Made by a program: the position numbers and the translations under genes
Part shown: in pieces, positions 43,601 to 55,000 of the stretch
How the letters are laid out: each line of letters starts with the position of its first letter
Numbering within the stretch: the first letter of the stretch is position 1
NCBI RefSeq assembly: GCF_021347895.1
Contig: NC_067120.1
Coordinates: 14,245,361 to 14,309,360, forward strand
Direction of reading: 5' to 3'
Length of the DNA stretch: 64,000 nucleotides
Origin: Acanthochromis polyacanthus
Taxonomy: Eukaryota > Chordata > Actinopteri > Pomacentridae
Notes under the pieces: model-generated
Databases searched by the model: none
What the model was told of the DNA's origin: nothing
The model's input: the letters and a program-made list of their open reading frames with translations, nothing else

Positions 43601-46600
43601 TTCTGAGTTATTTTCTGTTAATTTGCTGAGTACTTAATCAACAGATTGTTTTCTACTCTAACTAGTTACCTGAGTCTTTGGGGGGATGGGCTTGATGTTT
43701 GCCATGTGGCTGGAGATCGGCAGGATGTTGAGCTGGTCGTCAATGGCAACACAGTTTTTGCAGGATGCAAGAGACAGAATGAACCTGAAACAACAAACTC
43801 CATATTAAAATTAAATTTCTAAATTCCATTCCATTGACCAAATATATTCCAAACTCAGTGAATATCTGAGAAGCACCAACCTCTCGTTGAACCTTCCCAC
43901 CACATCCTGGTGGGCCTCAGTCCTGTATCGAGAGTGAACGTCCTGGAAGAGAACAAGTCACAACGGTCCTCCATCATCTGACCAAGTGTATCTAATGTGT
44001 AAGGGATGAAAAGGGTTAAGACCTACCATAGTCATAGTGTACAGCTGCTTGAGAGAGTTCATTGTCCTCAGCAGTATGACCACAATACCACCTCCTTCTA
44101 CCGTCTCAACAGTTCTTGCTAACAGGTTGGGAGTGAGAGCTTCAAAATCCTGCATGAAAAGTGGCAGAAACAAAGCCTGAATACACCTATTCTAGTGAAC
44201 TCAACTATATGTTTATCTATGACTTCAGTGTATACACTGTTGTGTATAGTAATGCAAGAAAAACCCTGCCTGGTATACAGACATTAGACAGAAGATACAT
44301 TTTTGAGACATTCTATGTGCACACACTTTCTGCCGCTCACCTGTAAGACACACATGCCGTAGGTGTTTCCCAGAATCTTGTGTGTCTCGTTGTAGTAACA
44401 GTAGCGGATGTTGGTTGCAGCAATGAAGAGCTCAAACGGGTCGTCCTGATTCAGGTTCAGTGTGCCAGTTTTAATCTTCTTCTGCAGTTGTCTCATGCGC
44501 TTCTTCCGATTGCTGTTTCAGACATAGTTGACAAATTTTATTCATTTTCAATTCGATTTTGCACTATAGATAGATACACTCAACAAAAATATAAACGTAA
44601 CACTTTTGTTTTTGCTCCCATTTTTATGAGATGAACTCAAAGATCTAAAACTTTTTCCACATACACAATATCACCATTTCTCTCAAATATTGTTCACAAA
44701 TCTGTCTAAATCTGTGATAGTGAGCACTTCTCCTTTGCTGAGATAATCCATCCCACCTCACAGGTGTGTCATATCAAGATGCTGATTAGACACCATGATT
44801 AGTGCACAGGTGTGCCTTAGACTGCCCACAATAAAAGGACACTCTGAAAGGTGCAGTTTTGTTTTGGGGGGGGGGTCCACTCCTCTTCAATGGCTGTGCG
44901 AAGTTGCTGGATACTGGTACACGCTGTCGTATACGCCGATCCAGAGCATCCCAAACATGCTCCATGGGTGACATGTCCGGTGAGTACGCTGGCCAAGCAA
45001 GAACTGGGACGTTTTCAGCTTCCAAGAACTGTGTACAGATTCTTGCAACATGGGGCCGTGCATTATCCTGCTGCAACATGAGGTGATGTTCTTGGATGTA
45101 TGGCACAACAATGGGCCTCAGGATCTTGTCACGGTAGCTCTGTGCATTCAAAATGCCATCAATAAAATGCACCTGTGTTCTTCGTCCATAACAGACGCCT
45201 GCCCATACCATAACCCCACCACCACCATGGACCACTCCATCCACAACACTGACATCAGAAAACCGCTCACCCACACGATGCCACACACACTGTCTGCCAT
45301 CTGCCCTGAACAGTGTAAACTGGGATTCATCCGTGAAGAGAACACCTCTCCAACGTGCCAGACGCCATCAAATGTGAGCATTTGCCCGCTCAAGTCTGTT
45401 ACGACGACAAACTGGAGTCAGGCTGAGACCCCGATGAGGACGACGAGCATGCAGATGAGCTTCCCTGAGACTGTTTCTGCAGAAATTCTTTGGTTTTGCA
45501 AACCGATTGTTTCAGCAGCTGTCCGAGTGGCTGGTCTCAGACCATCTTGGAGGTGAACATGCTGGATGTGGAGGTCCTGGGCTGGTGTGGTTACACGTGG
45601 TCTGTGGTTGTGAGACTGGTTGGATGTACTGCCAAATTCTCTGAAACACCTTTGGAGACGGCTTATGGTAGAGAAGTGAACATTCAATACACCAGCAACA
45701 GCTCTGGTTGACATTCCTGCTGTCAGCATGCCAATTGCACGCTCCCTCAAATCTTGCCACATCTGTGGCATTGTGCTGTGAGATAAAACTGCACCTTTCA
45801 GAGTGTCCTTTTATTGTGGGCAGTCTAAGGCACACCTGTGTACTAATCATGGTGTCTAATCAGCATCTTGATATGGCACACCTGTGAGGTGGGATGGATT
45901 ATCTCAGCAAAGAAGTGCTCACTATCACAGATTTAGACAGATTTGTGAACAATATTTGAGAGAAATGGTGATATTGTGTATGTGGAAAAAGTTCTAGATC
46001 TTTGAGTTCATCTCATAAAAAATGGGAGCAAAAACAAAAGTTTTGCATTTATATTTTTGTTGAGTGTAGATAGTTCTTTAATCCTGAGAGTTTTTGCACA
46101 AAAGCTATTGCATACAAATTTTAAATTTTGTGTCAATACATATTAAACATAATTTATTGCATGTATTGAATTATATTTTATTTTCTCATGTGCTTTAAAG
46201 AACGCTATCGTAAATAAACCACTGTCATGAAATTTAATCTAAATCATAAGTCAGTGGTTTGTTGTGTTGACTTTGCAAACAAAACAGCAGGGGGGTCTAA
46301 TAACTACTCCCAAAGCTGGAGAATATGCATTTTAAACTAACACAAAAGACAAATCTACAAGCATATCCCCTCTTCTCCTTTCTGATACAATAAAAGATAC
46401 GTACCTACTGAATCCCAGGTCTTTTTTGTAGCACCAGAGAACAGAGGGTCGAGCTCTGACAGCAGCTTTAGACAACATATGATGTAGGATGACAACCTGG
46501 ATCAGAGACAGATTTAATTGTTTTGATGCTAGATGCAAAGACATTCTTGTGACAGACCGCTGCAGTAAAAACAATTCTACAATTTCATTTAGCAGACGCT

Positions 46601-47357
46601 TTTGTCCAAAGGGACGTACAACACAAGCAAGAATTCAGACATAAGGAAAAACCTGTAGTAAGTGCAAAAGTACTTCAAGTGCGATTGGTCAAAGGTGTTG
46701 CCATCAAGCTGCAGAAGAATTGCCCCCCCCCCCCCCCCCCCTTTTTTTTTTTTGTTGCAACTTTGTCAGCACTAAAGAAGTGCTGGGTTTTGGACCACCT
46801 GACTTATTCTACCCATAAGGTGGAGTCGGATTAAGTGCCTAGGTGTTCTCTGAACAATTGAGTCTTCAATTGTCTCTTAAAACTAGAAAGGGACTTAGCA
46901 GAACGCACAGAGTTTGGTAGTTTGTTCCACCATTTGAGAACAACAGAGGAGAAGAGTCTGGCTCGAGATTTCGAGCAGTGCTGGGCTGGAAGCACCAGGC
47001 GTCTCTCACACGCAGAGCGAAGTGGGCGTGAAGGGGAGTAGACCTGGATCACGGAATCCAGGTAGGCTGGGCCGTTCTTGTAAATGTTTTGTAAGCCAGG
47101 AGGAGAGTTTTGAATTTGATTCTGGCTGCAACTGGAAGCCAGTGAAGGGAGATGAACAGGGGAGTGACATGAAACATTAAAAACAAGCCTATGGTTGCTG
47201 CCACATATCATGTGCTTCAGTTAACAGGAACTTGTGGATTTACCTGATCTCTTCCACGATCCCCCACCACCACAAACATGGTCCGATGCTGCAAAGCGAC
47301 TCCATTCTCGATTTGGACCCGGATCCGGTTATCTACCTTCTTGCGGACGGTTGCCAT
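34662..47357 (-). CDS. nat10: RNA cytidine acetyltransferase NAT10
   Basis: A nucleolar enzyme that makes N4-acetylcytidine in 18S rRNA and, with THUMPD1, in tRNA, using acetyl-CoA and ATP. Twenty-eight coding exons join in one frame to 1038 codons including TGA; human has 1025 aa. Start MATVRKKVDNRIR follows an acceptor 13 bases upstream and matches the family N-terminus. Order of domains: N-terminal DUF1726-type region (about 106-200); RNA helicase module with Walker A GRGKSA (Lys292) and Walker B-like DEAAAIP (Asp390); GNAT acetyltransferase fold with DYQGMGYGSRAL around Gly641; tRNA-binding C-terminal region. The last exon encodes a Lys/Gly/His-rich basic tail, fitting nucleolar location. 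CAPRIN1 lies upstream in the same direction, as in human. Introns carry several transposons but no coding lesion was found. Confidence 0.95.
36680..37310 (+). mobile_element. TTAA-type MITE, copy 2, with a nested insertion
   Basis: It starts CCCTCGTGTTGTCCTGCGGG after TCAA and ends GTGAAGACAACAGGAG, matching the ends of the 5266-5800 element in opposite orientation, with similar AT-rich interior. It lies in NAT10 intron 19. A 105 bp segment absent from copy 1 interrupts it (37076-37180). Confidence 0.65.
37076..37180. mobile_element. 105 bp nested insertion with 13 bp target-site duplication
   Basis: TTTCTTCCTGAAG occurs at 37063-37075 and exactly again at 37181-37193. The undisturbed copy of the host element near 5385 has the equivalent site only once, so the insert boundaries are seen directly. 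The insert has no ORF. A perfect 13 bp duplication suggests retroposition, but no tail is obvious. Confidence 0.75.
39116..39653. mobile_element. Fold-back element with about 135-140 bp inverted arms
   Basis: The left arm (39116-39250) and right arm (39513-39653) are near-perfect inverted copies, separated by about 260 bases. Both contain CCAGATAGC-type ends, TTGAATCTATGTTGAGACC and GTTGATAAAATGTTGAGTC. The symmetry extends beyond the apparent element ends into AAATATTTATGAAAGTT. The loop also has GTTGAATCAACGTTGATC-like short repeats. It lies in NAT10 intron 13. It is probably a non-autonomous DNA transposon; the superfamily is unknown. Confidence 0.8.
40985..41300 (-). mobile_element. DNA-transposon fragment with GTGATCCCTTGCC terminus
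   Basis: The right end reads, on the minus strand, ACAGTGATCCCTTGCCATAT then CGCGGTTCACTTGTCGCAG. I recognise this as a dispersed fish repeat end of Tc1/pogo-like appearance. No matching left end was found, so it is likely truncated. Just upstream, about 40555-40750, lies GGCCACATTCAGCCCAATTT, another sequence I associate with dispersed fish repeats. Both are in NAT10 intron 11. Family names are inference. Confidence 0.45.
42741..43274. mobile_element. MITE with CCCTTAAGCTTCAGT ends and TTAA on one side
   Basis: The left end CCCTTAAGCTTCAGT and the right end ACTGAAGCTTAAAGGG are inverted repeats. TTAA follows on the right (43275-43278); the left target is degenerate. Just inside the left end is a perfect 20 bp palindrome at 42754-42773 centred on CCGGCGG. 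There is no ORF. It sits in NAT10 intron 6. Confidence 0.72.
44577..46066 (-). mobile_element. Tc1/mariner-like transposon, nearly complete but inactive
   Basis: The element is 1490 bp, flanked by TA (44575-44576 and 46067-46068). Terminal inverted repeats begin CACTCAACAAAAATATAAA and run, with few differences, about 250 bases to the region of CACACCTGTGAGGTGGGATG. It encodes a broken transposase on the minus strand. It lies in NAT10 intron 2 and makes up 79% of that 1892 bp intron. The sequence resembles a Tc1 group widespread in fishes. Confidence 0.93.
44878..45771 (-). pseudogene. Tc1-like transposase pseudogene
   Basis: The start MPQMWQDLRERAIGML is followed by the helix-turn-helix pair (STRAVAGVLNVHFSTISRL). 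DDE motifs are visible: FTDESQF, QQDNARPHVA and SPDMSPMEHVW. Lesions: a frame shift near 45475 within the AETV-REAHLHARRP region; a TGA at an expected Arg codon (AHI-stop-WRL, near 45358), fitting CpG decay of CGA; another frame shift near 44915; and loss of the C-terminal end after EEEW, where a G-rich run joins directly to the 3' part. The catalytic residues survive but no full protein can be made. Confidence 0.9.
46580..47211 (-). mobile_element. 5'-truncated LINE: reverse-transcriptase C-terminus and 3' UTR
   Basis: On the minus strand a frame ending at 46831 encodes a typical non-LTR retrotransposon C-terminus (RARLFSSVVLKWWNKLPNSV then KSLSSFKRQLKTQLF). The 3' UTR follows and contains a run of 17 G (46724-46741 as C on the plus strand) and ends TTTGGACAAAAGCGTCTGC then TAAATGAAATTGTA, a tail common in fish LINEs. 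It occupies most of the 747 bp first coding intron of NAT10. L2/CR1-like placement is inference. Confidence 0.82.
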
Positions 47358-47628
47358 CGTCTTTGTATTACTGAAAGATATCAGAACCACCATAGCAAGA
47401 TAGCGAAAATCAGTGATACAGTGCGACAAAAACGGTTCTGTCAGTGGAGCTAACTCACAACAACAAATTGCTTATTTTGGCACAGCACAAAACAAACTAC
47501 AGAATCAAAAACGTAAATCTTCCGGTTACCTTCTGTTACAAATAAACCGCGTAGTATTAAATCTTGGTGAAAACCCAACAACTTCAGTGTTGAGTTTACA
47601 CGCCAGCCATCACGCTGTTGATACTCAC

Positions 47629-47730
47629 GTGGAGACTGCAGTTCATGGAGGACCCCTGTTGACGTCAACACTGTGCGACGAGCCGCAAAAAGTTTCTCGC
47701 ATGGAAACCGGTTTGTTCTTCTCAGTCTCC
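47629..47730 (-). promoter_or_regulatory. nat10: Probable NAT10 noncoding exon 1 and promoter with a full CRE
   Basis: A good donor, CTCCAC|GTGAGT, with its exon edge at 47629, faces the acceptor at 47371-47372 of the ATG exon. Within the presumed first exon or core promoter is a perfect CREB/ATF site TGACGTCA at 47660-47667, inside a 14 bp palindrome (47657-47670). Local CpG content is raised. The transcription start is not visible. Confidence 0.55.
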
Positions 47731-48630
47731 CCAAACTCCACAACAATCCAAAATGGAGAGAAAAATAATGGGACTTTTTAGTTACGCTTATTGTTTGGGT
47801 CATTTAAAACTGTTTTGTCATTGTAAACAATTTCAATCTTATAATTGTACCATTGGGGTTTGAACCTTTAGATGAAACTGAAAAGTGTGATGGGAAATAT
47901 CATTTTGAAGATACAGTAATTTTTTTGAAAATGAGAGAATTAACAGTGAAAGTTAACGTAAGATGCAGTTCTTTACTCCTCCTGGTAAACAAATGGAGAT
48001 GTATGTTTTAGGACTGATAATCCCAGCTGTAAGAGTCAGCCTCGGAAAGCAAAAGCATTCACTGCTGTTCCGATTTGTGCACTACATATAACACTTTAAT
48101 TTAGTGTATTCCAAATCAGCATGTTTGTCAGTTATTAACTTTTAAACAAAGTTTTGTAACTGATAAATTATGCTTAAAAGCAACACAAATGGACCATGAT
48201 GACAAACAAAACAAGCTTTAACTAAGAACAGCATTTTTTTTTTGCACAATTCCTACACCAGAAAATTGTAAGAATATTGTAATTATTTGATCCATCTGTA
48301 CTCTGATCAGATCTACTTAAACTTTGGTCACAGATAAAGAACGACTGCTTTATGGTGAAAAAGATGTGGCTTTGTAACCATCATGAAATGTTGATATTTG
48401 GAGAATAGTTCTTTGACCTATTCAATAGTGGCTGCGTGGCAAAACCTAAACACTCTCACAAGGCCTTCTAGAAACATAACTGAATTTCAAAGCACAGTGA
48501 CAACAGTAAATTAAACACAACAGTAAACTGTTTAAAACTGTACAGCAAGTAACGGTTCACATGTTCTGCCTTGAGAATAACACTTAACTGTACAGCAAAA
48601 ACTCCAGGCTGAAACACGGGTATGCAACAC
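47731..48630. other. NAT10-CAPRIN1 intergenic spacer
   Basis: About 0.9 kb of AT-rich sequence between the presumed NAT10 promoter and the CAPRIN1 poly(A) site. I see no gene or repeat in it. Confidence 0.6.
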
Positions 48631-48633
48631 AAC

Positions 48634-49072
48634 TTTATTGAAACTCTTGAAGCAACATCAATTTACAAACAAGGAAACGGGAGCTCGTCGAACATAAAAC
48701 GTTTTTTAGAACCAAAATGACAGAAAAGAACTGAGAAAGGGGGAAAAAAACTCCCAAGGATTGGACCAGCAGTGGCAGGTGCATTTTTTTTATACAAAAA
48801 AATAACTTATGAAATCTTTCAAGTTTACAGGAATATTGAAACACATGGCTTGTGTAATCAATGATTGGATGTACAGCTTAGCTTGTGTTTTAAACTTTAA
48901 ATGATTCAATATTTCCAATTATCAAAGCAAGCATTACTTTGATTGAAGAGACTGGAAAAATACCACTGATGAAGAACAAACAAAAGAGAGCATGAGTGAG
49001 CAGGGGCAAATGCATTCTTGAATTTTCCGTGTGGTGCAAGTAAATCAGTCACAGTCATTATGAAAGGCCTTT
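48634..49072 (-). terminator. caprin1: CAPRIN1 3' UTR with poly(A) signal
   Basis: TTTATT at 48634-48639 is AATAAA on the minus strand, about 435 bases after the CAPRIN1 stop at 49073-49075. The intervening sequence is noncoding. Longer 3' ends are possible. Confidence 0.6.
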
Positions 49073-52000
49073 TCAGGATCGCATTGCTTGAGTGCTGCCT
49101 CTTGACACTCCTCTGGGGCCCTGGCCAGCACCGCGCTTGTAGTTCTGTTGGTAACCGTCCTTAAGCAACAGAGAAAACAAAGACAATTGAGAAACTATTT
49201 TGACAAACGGCAAAAATTACATCAACAAATCCAGTGGGGAGTCTGAATGCTTCTGTCATACCCTCTGGTAGTTCCCGTTTGAATAATCCCGAGGTGTGTT
49301 GAACTGAGTTTGTCCATATCCAGAGTTTGAAGTGTTGGCGAAAGGAGGACGATAACCCTCATAGCCACCTGGAAATACAAAGATTTAAACTTGGAATGGT
49401 CTTCCTCAGGGAAACACTAAAATAAACTCAGAGGCCTGTTTAAGGCTGCAACATATTCTGTAAATGTGAAAGCAATTCTATGCATCAACAAGCACAGCAT
49501 GTTTCCAACACTTCCAAAGCAACAAGTCTAAACTGAGGTAAAATATGCAAAAAAAAAAAAAAAGATGAAATCATCATCAAATCAAATCAAATGCCTTTAT
49601 TGTCACTGACATGTACAACAAAATTTTGGATGCCTCTCCTTTGTGGGATAAAACGATAACAGGTAAGACAAAATAACATATGAATAAATAAATATTGTAC
49701 TGCACCGCCTATGCTAGATGTACAGGATTACATCTCATTTCACTGTCGAGGGAGAATGATGCAGTACATGCCAAATTCATTTTTTTATAGGACAAAAACA
49801 AACCTATTTCATCAATTAAATTGCAGAGTAATTCTTCCCATGTCCAATTCATTTTTACTTTGTCCCCTTTTCTAGCTCTGCAACACAACTTGTGCGATAT
49901 TACAAACTCTCGAAAATGCTTTACATTCAGCGTGAAACAAAAAAGAACTGCATCCCAACATGACATCTGGTTCCTCTGTGACAACAGAAAAACTTTCCTT
50001 CCTCAATTTCAAACACTTCTCCAACTCAACACACACTCCCTTTACATATCAGATACTAAATATTACACTTGAAACGGTACATCCTGAATTACAGTGTGAG
50101 CAGAGAAGCTGCAGGTCCTGGTTGTGCAGGAAGGCAGACTAAAGCTCAAACTCAACATGTAGTGCAAGTTAACACATCAAATGAAGTTCAATTAAATACT
50201 GCCACAATGAGCAGCTTTCATAGCTAACCCTGCTGGTATGCTAAAGCTGATGGACAACAACTTGTGCACTGACAAACATTAATAAATATTGTGCAACCAT
50301 GTTGGACTTTTCTGTAAAAGCATTCTGTCCTGTCCAGATATTAACATAACTAAAAACAGCACTATAAGAGACTGATAAATCCAGTAATGTTACATATTCA
50401 ATGTTCGAAACGGGATTAAATAAAAATAATAGGGCTGGGACTTTAATGCGTTAATTCTGATTAATTAATTACACCTAAAATAACGCGTTAAATAACAACG
50501 CATTTAATCGCACCTTTCTCAGTTCCCTAATTTCTGGCACACCAGTAACACTGACTAACACTCCAGTCAGTAGGTGGCGGTAACGAACCTAAAGTCTGTC
50601 TGCCAGCTGCGATGAAGAAACATAGGAAGCACTGAGTGACTTCAGTGCACTGGTGAACAGTGAAGGAAGATGAGACTGAGCTTGGCCAGATTAAAGCGTG
50701 GTTATGTGCAAATTGTGCAACAATGAGTTTTCTGATCACTGCAGCACTTCAAGCCAACGGTAGAACATGTTGGTGTTAGCACCAAAGCTAACGTTAGCTT
50801 CAACAGTCCTACTAATGGCTAACATGTAGCCATCCCATCGTAGCCCACCTTTCAAGACAGTGCTTGAGTTTACAAAAAGTTTTAAAATGTTGAATATAAT
50901 CGCTATAAATGCACTTTGATTTTGCAGTAATCTGTGAATGTAGTAGACGGATGAAAAATGCAGATAAATAAATATAAATAAAACAATTTTGTTGTTTTAG
51001 TTTTTACTCCATTGAGGCTCTGCCTCTTTGAAGGAGTAATAACATAAACATCTGTCTTTTAATAACTTAATTATAAACTTTTTGTTTGTAAAAAAATTAC
51101 ATAAATAAAAATTTATATTCCTAAAAAAAACAAAAAACATCAAAATGACACCAATTGTCAGATCCAGAAACTATGAAAACAGAATGAATTTCTGAATTTT
51201 TGACTTTTTGAACTACTTATGCTGATGCTATGTGCCATACAGTGGGAAAAAAAAAAACTAAATCCAGGCTTTAAATAATCAAAACCACTCCCCCCCCCCA
51301 TTTTACAATTTTTATAAATTTTAAATTGTAAAGCCATATATGTCCATTCATTGACTCAACTGTCACCCACAATTTTATTTGAATTGAAAAACTTCACTTA
51401 TTGTGTCAAATATTGCTATTTGACAAAAGTGCGACTAATTGCAATTAATTAATTACAAAGCCTGTAATTAATTAGATTTTTTTTTTAATCACGTCCCACC
51501 ACTAAAAATAATGAACAGTGTACCTCTGAATCCATTCGACGAGCCTCTGTAGCCATTGATCATGCCCCTGGCGTTGCGAGGTCCACCACGAGACATGCCT
51601 CTGCTGTTATAGAAGGACTGAGTCTGCCTGCCAAACCCTGGGCCCTGCTGGGAAGGCTGCTGATGGCCTCCCGATGGGTCTTGGGAATGGAAGGCACCAA
51701 CCACTAAAAAAGATGAGGTAGAGTGCCCCAAAACAGACAAGTCAATCTCCAGTCAAAATCATACTGCATTTATAAAAGTGGAGTTTAATAAGAGCGCAGC
51801 TTCCAGAAAACAAAGCAGAAACACTGAATCCAGTAAGCAATGCAGAAATATTGAAAATGTGCCCACCAGACTGCAGTTGTTCTGACTGCATCTCCGTCTG
51901 CTCCACAGGATGCTGTGACTGGCCGCTGAAGGCCTGGTTGTAGCTGTTCTGGTACTGGCTGGCCGGGTTCAAAGCCTCGGTCTCATTAGCCGGCGGGACT

Positions 52001-55000
52001 GGGGCATTAAGGTTGAACACCTGAGGGACGAACAAAGGCCACATTGTGATGAAGGCAAAACCAGAGGAAAGGTCACATGCTCATTAGTAGTAAAGTCCAT
52101 TACGCACTATTTCCTGGATACAGCCTCTCTACTACAAATCCACACGACTGCAATGTGAGAGGACCTAACCAGAAATTCCTAATTGAAGTCATTAATGCAA
52201 TTCTGCTTGCACTCCACTGGCAGAGATGCACACTGTGTGCTGCAAACAGCTGTTTCATCTATACAGCAGTCTGAATACTGCAATGATGACTATGCAAATA
52301 TGTTTCTCACATGAATGCTAGTAAACATGTCGGACTTTTGACACCAGTAGGAAACGATGTGTATGAAAACTTCAATTGGACCAGAAATAGTGAATACAGC
52401 ATTAGTGTACAATGGCGAAAACAAGCATCCGGTTTACTTTTCCTGCAAATGCACAGTAGAATACTTATAGAGCATACAGTTAGCCAAGTCAGACACAGAT
52501 GAGGACACCATGAGTTAGCAGTTATTGATTAACAGGTTTATCTTCTCATTAAAGAAACTGTTTAACTCTCTGAAACCTAAAACCCACTGCAGCTTTGCAG
52601 GTAGGGCAATTTTTAAATCACAAAAAAAAAAATAAACAATATAAAAATCAATAAAATTTCAACATTTGTGATAAGAAGAAAATGGAAAAACCAAAAGAAT
52701 CAATCTGAGCTGCTGGATGTGTTTACACAGAGCTGGTAGGAGACAAAGAGGGAAACAGTAAGTAGTAAAACATCTAGTGTGTATTTTTTTTCCAGGCATT
52801 TCAAAAAGTGATGCACATGCTGATTACATTTCTCAATTGTTGCAGAAATTAAAACAACCTAAAGAAATTCAACTACAGCCATTCAATAATTTCCAACTTT
52901 GTTATAGTGCACAGAGACACTTTTGACTTCTCTGTGCTTCTAGGCATGGTAGTGTTTCATTAAGGTGCAGGATTTTATATTGCAGTGAAAAATGACCCAC
53001 GGTAAGTTAAATAGTGAGACACAAAAACATCCAGATACTGCTCGGGGTTTAAAGCGTTAATCAGTCCAATTGAAAAAAAACAGGAATTTTTTTTTAAATC
53101 GCTGCCATCAGAGCCTTACTGTCTGCATTGACTGGAATGGTGCTGCGTTGACATTGATGCCACTGCTGTGAGGAGCTTTGGAAACTGGCTGGAAAACCTG
53201 CGTCTGAGAGGCAGGAGGGAGAGCTGTGGAGGGAGGAGGCTGTTCTGACGACAAGGACATGGAGGTCTGTTGAAGAGGGAAGACACAAGTTGCATTGACA
53301 CAACTGTAAGTTTTATTGGCAAGATTAAAAGAAGCAAGTCCTTAAATAAATGCCACGTATGCTGATAGCAATTTGATTACTTTCTGCTAGCTTGTAATAC
53401 ATAATCCTGAATACAAACTAACAATTAGTGCAAGTTTAAAAAAAAAAAGATCTGCAACTCATGTTGTTTGTATTGATAATTAATATTTATAGTTTCATCG
53501 GAAAAAAAAAAGAAATCTCCAGACAAAAAGCACAGTATGTCTACCTGAATAGTGTCAATGGGTTCTGTTGACGGTCGAGGGTCTGGCGTGTGTGAGGTCT
53601 GATACATGGGGGGCGGTGTCGGGGAGACGATGGGGACCTGTAAATGTAGAGAGCAGAAGTTAAACACATCCTCCAAGTGATTTCTTACTGGTGTCTACAC
53701 CATCAGTATTGTCTGATCATGAATAAATACTCACTTGTGTGGGCTCAGGCTGGACAGGAACGGAGTTGGGTTGCGATAACCGGGACTCAGGGAGAACTTA
53801 AAAAAAATGTAAGCATTGCACATCAGTCAAGCAAAATTCTCCTTGAAGTCTGGTAACTGTCATATTTGCACATCAAATGACATTAGAGGAGTGCTTGTCC
53901 TTGTAAAACTTACCTGGAGAACACACCATCTGCGGTACGTCCATGCTCTGAGCAGGTTTCATGGGCTGCGCTGATACAATTGCTGGATCAATGGCCTGTC
54001 CATCAAACTCCAACATGGAGTCCTGAGAACAGAAATAATTAGTATCATGCTGCAAAATCTATAGAAAACAGTCATTTGGCTCGCTTGAGATGAACTGTGC
54101 CTCGCCTGGAAAGCGGGCGAAAGCAGGCGGCAGCAGTGGGGCTGCAGAGCCAAAAAGCTGCAGTAAAGTCGGACTGTTTCCAGCAGCCTTCATTCTCTAC
54201 AAGAACTTACAGCTCACATCCTGCTAGATCTGATTCTGATGTAATAAAATGCATTCAGGCCTATATATCATTATGACAGGTTAGTCTATTAAAGAGCTAT
54301 ACAAGTTAGACTTGTGATCTCTCTTCAGGATTCAACCTTCTTCTGACATGCTTTCTCATATAAATCAACAGAGCAGACTTGTCCTTCAACTACATAAACA
54401 TACACTGAAAACCTTAATAGGCAAATAGAAACAAATACAAAGACAACAGCTGTTATTACTAATGCAATCAGACCATCTGTAAAAACACTATTTTAACAAT
54501 GCTCACATTCCCATACAAGAAAGGTTTGTGTTGTTAAATACTTCATGAATGAAATCAGTCCAAGCTAAGATACACTTTTCTAGAACTGCGATATACTGGG
54601 TGCAGCTTGTGATCTGTAACATGAATGTTTTCAGCCTCCTTGACTGATAAAAGTCACCATGAACCACACGTCTTCCTCAACAAAACAAACCTTCAAATTA
54701 GGGCATCCTAACAAACAATTAGATTGCTGAGCCAATATCTGAATCAATCAGCTGTTAGCCTAGTGAGTGTAAAGAATTTCCCAACGTGCCCTGAGGCCAT
54801 GCTGTCTGTGGAAAGCAACTGTGGCACCTGGCTCCAGAAGCCGCAGCCTCCATGATCTTGTGAGATTATCAGTGTCTATGTTTGCAAGACGCCAGAATGA
54901 GTCAGGATCAAGTCAGACACAAACCTAACAGGCATGCATTGTGCATCAAGCGCTGGTGAAAGATTCTGCTCAGACCCTAGTTCATCTTAAACGAGTCCAT

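Larger units (their letters stand above)
34662..47370 (-). other. nat10: NAT10 exon map
   Basis: Coding exons, 5' to 3' on the minus strand: 47357-47244, 46496-46405, 44512-44341, 44149-44027, 43942-43881, 43784-43670, 42599-42492, 42318-42185, 42092-41999, 41908-41810, 41717-41581, 40481-40357, 40282-40132, 38918-38822, 38711-38595, 38398-38297, 38215-38141, 37717-37601, 37468-37335, 36618-36570, 36477-36381, 36295-36188, 36112-35940, 35850-35731, 35640-35542, 35159-35086, 34979-34899, 34806-34662. Each boundary has GT/AG and codon phase agrees across every junction. The first coding exon extends to 47370 as 5' UTR. The last acceptor (TTTCGACAG) is inferred from the restored SIK|SDKKRK motif; reading through the donor at 34898 would instead end after 22 unrelated residues. 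Confidence 0.88.

Noticed and set aside
45050..45556. A 168-codon plus-strand frame inside the Tc1 element.
   Set aside because: It is the antisense shadow of the transposase remnant, with no resemblance to a protein family.
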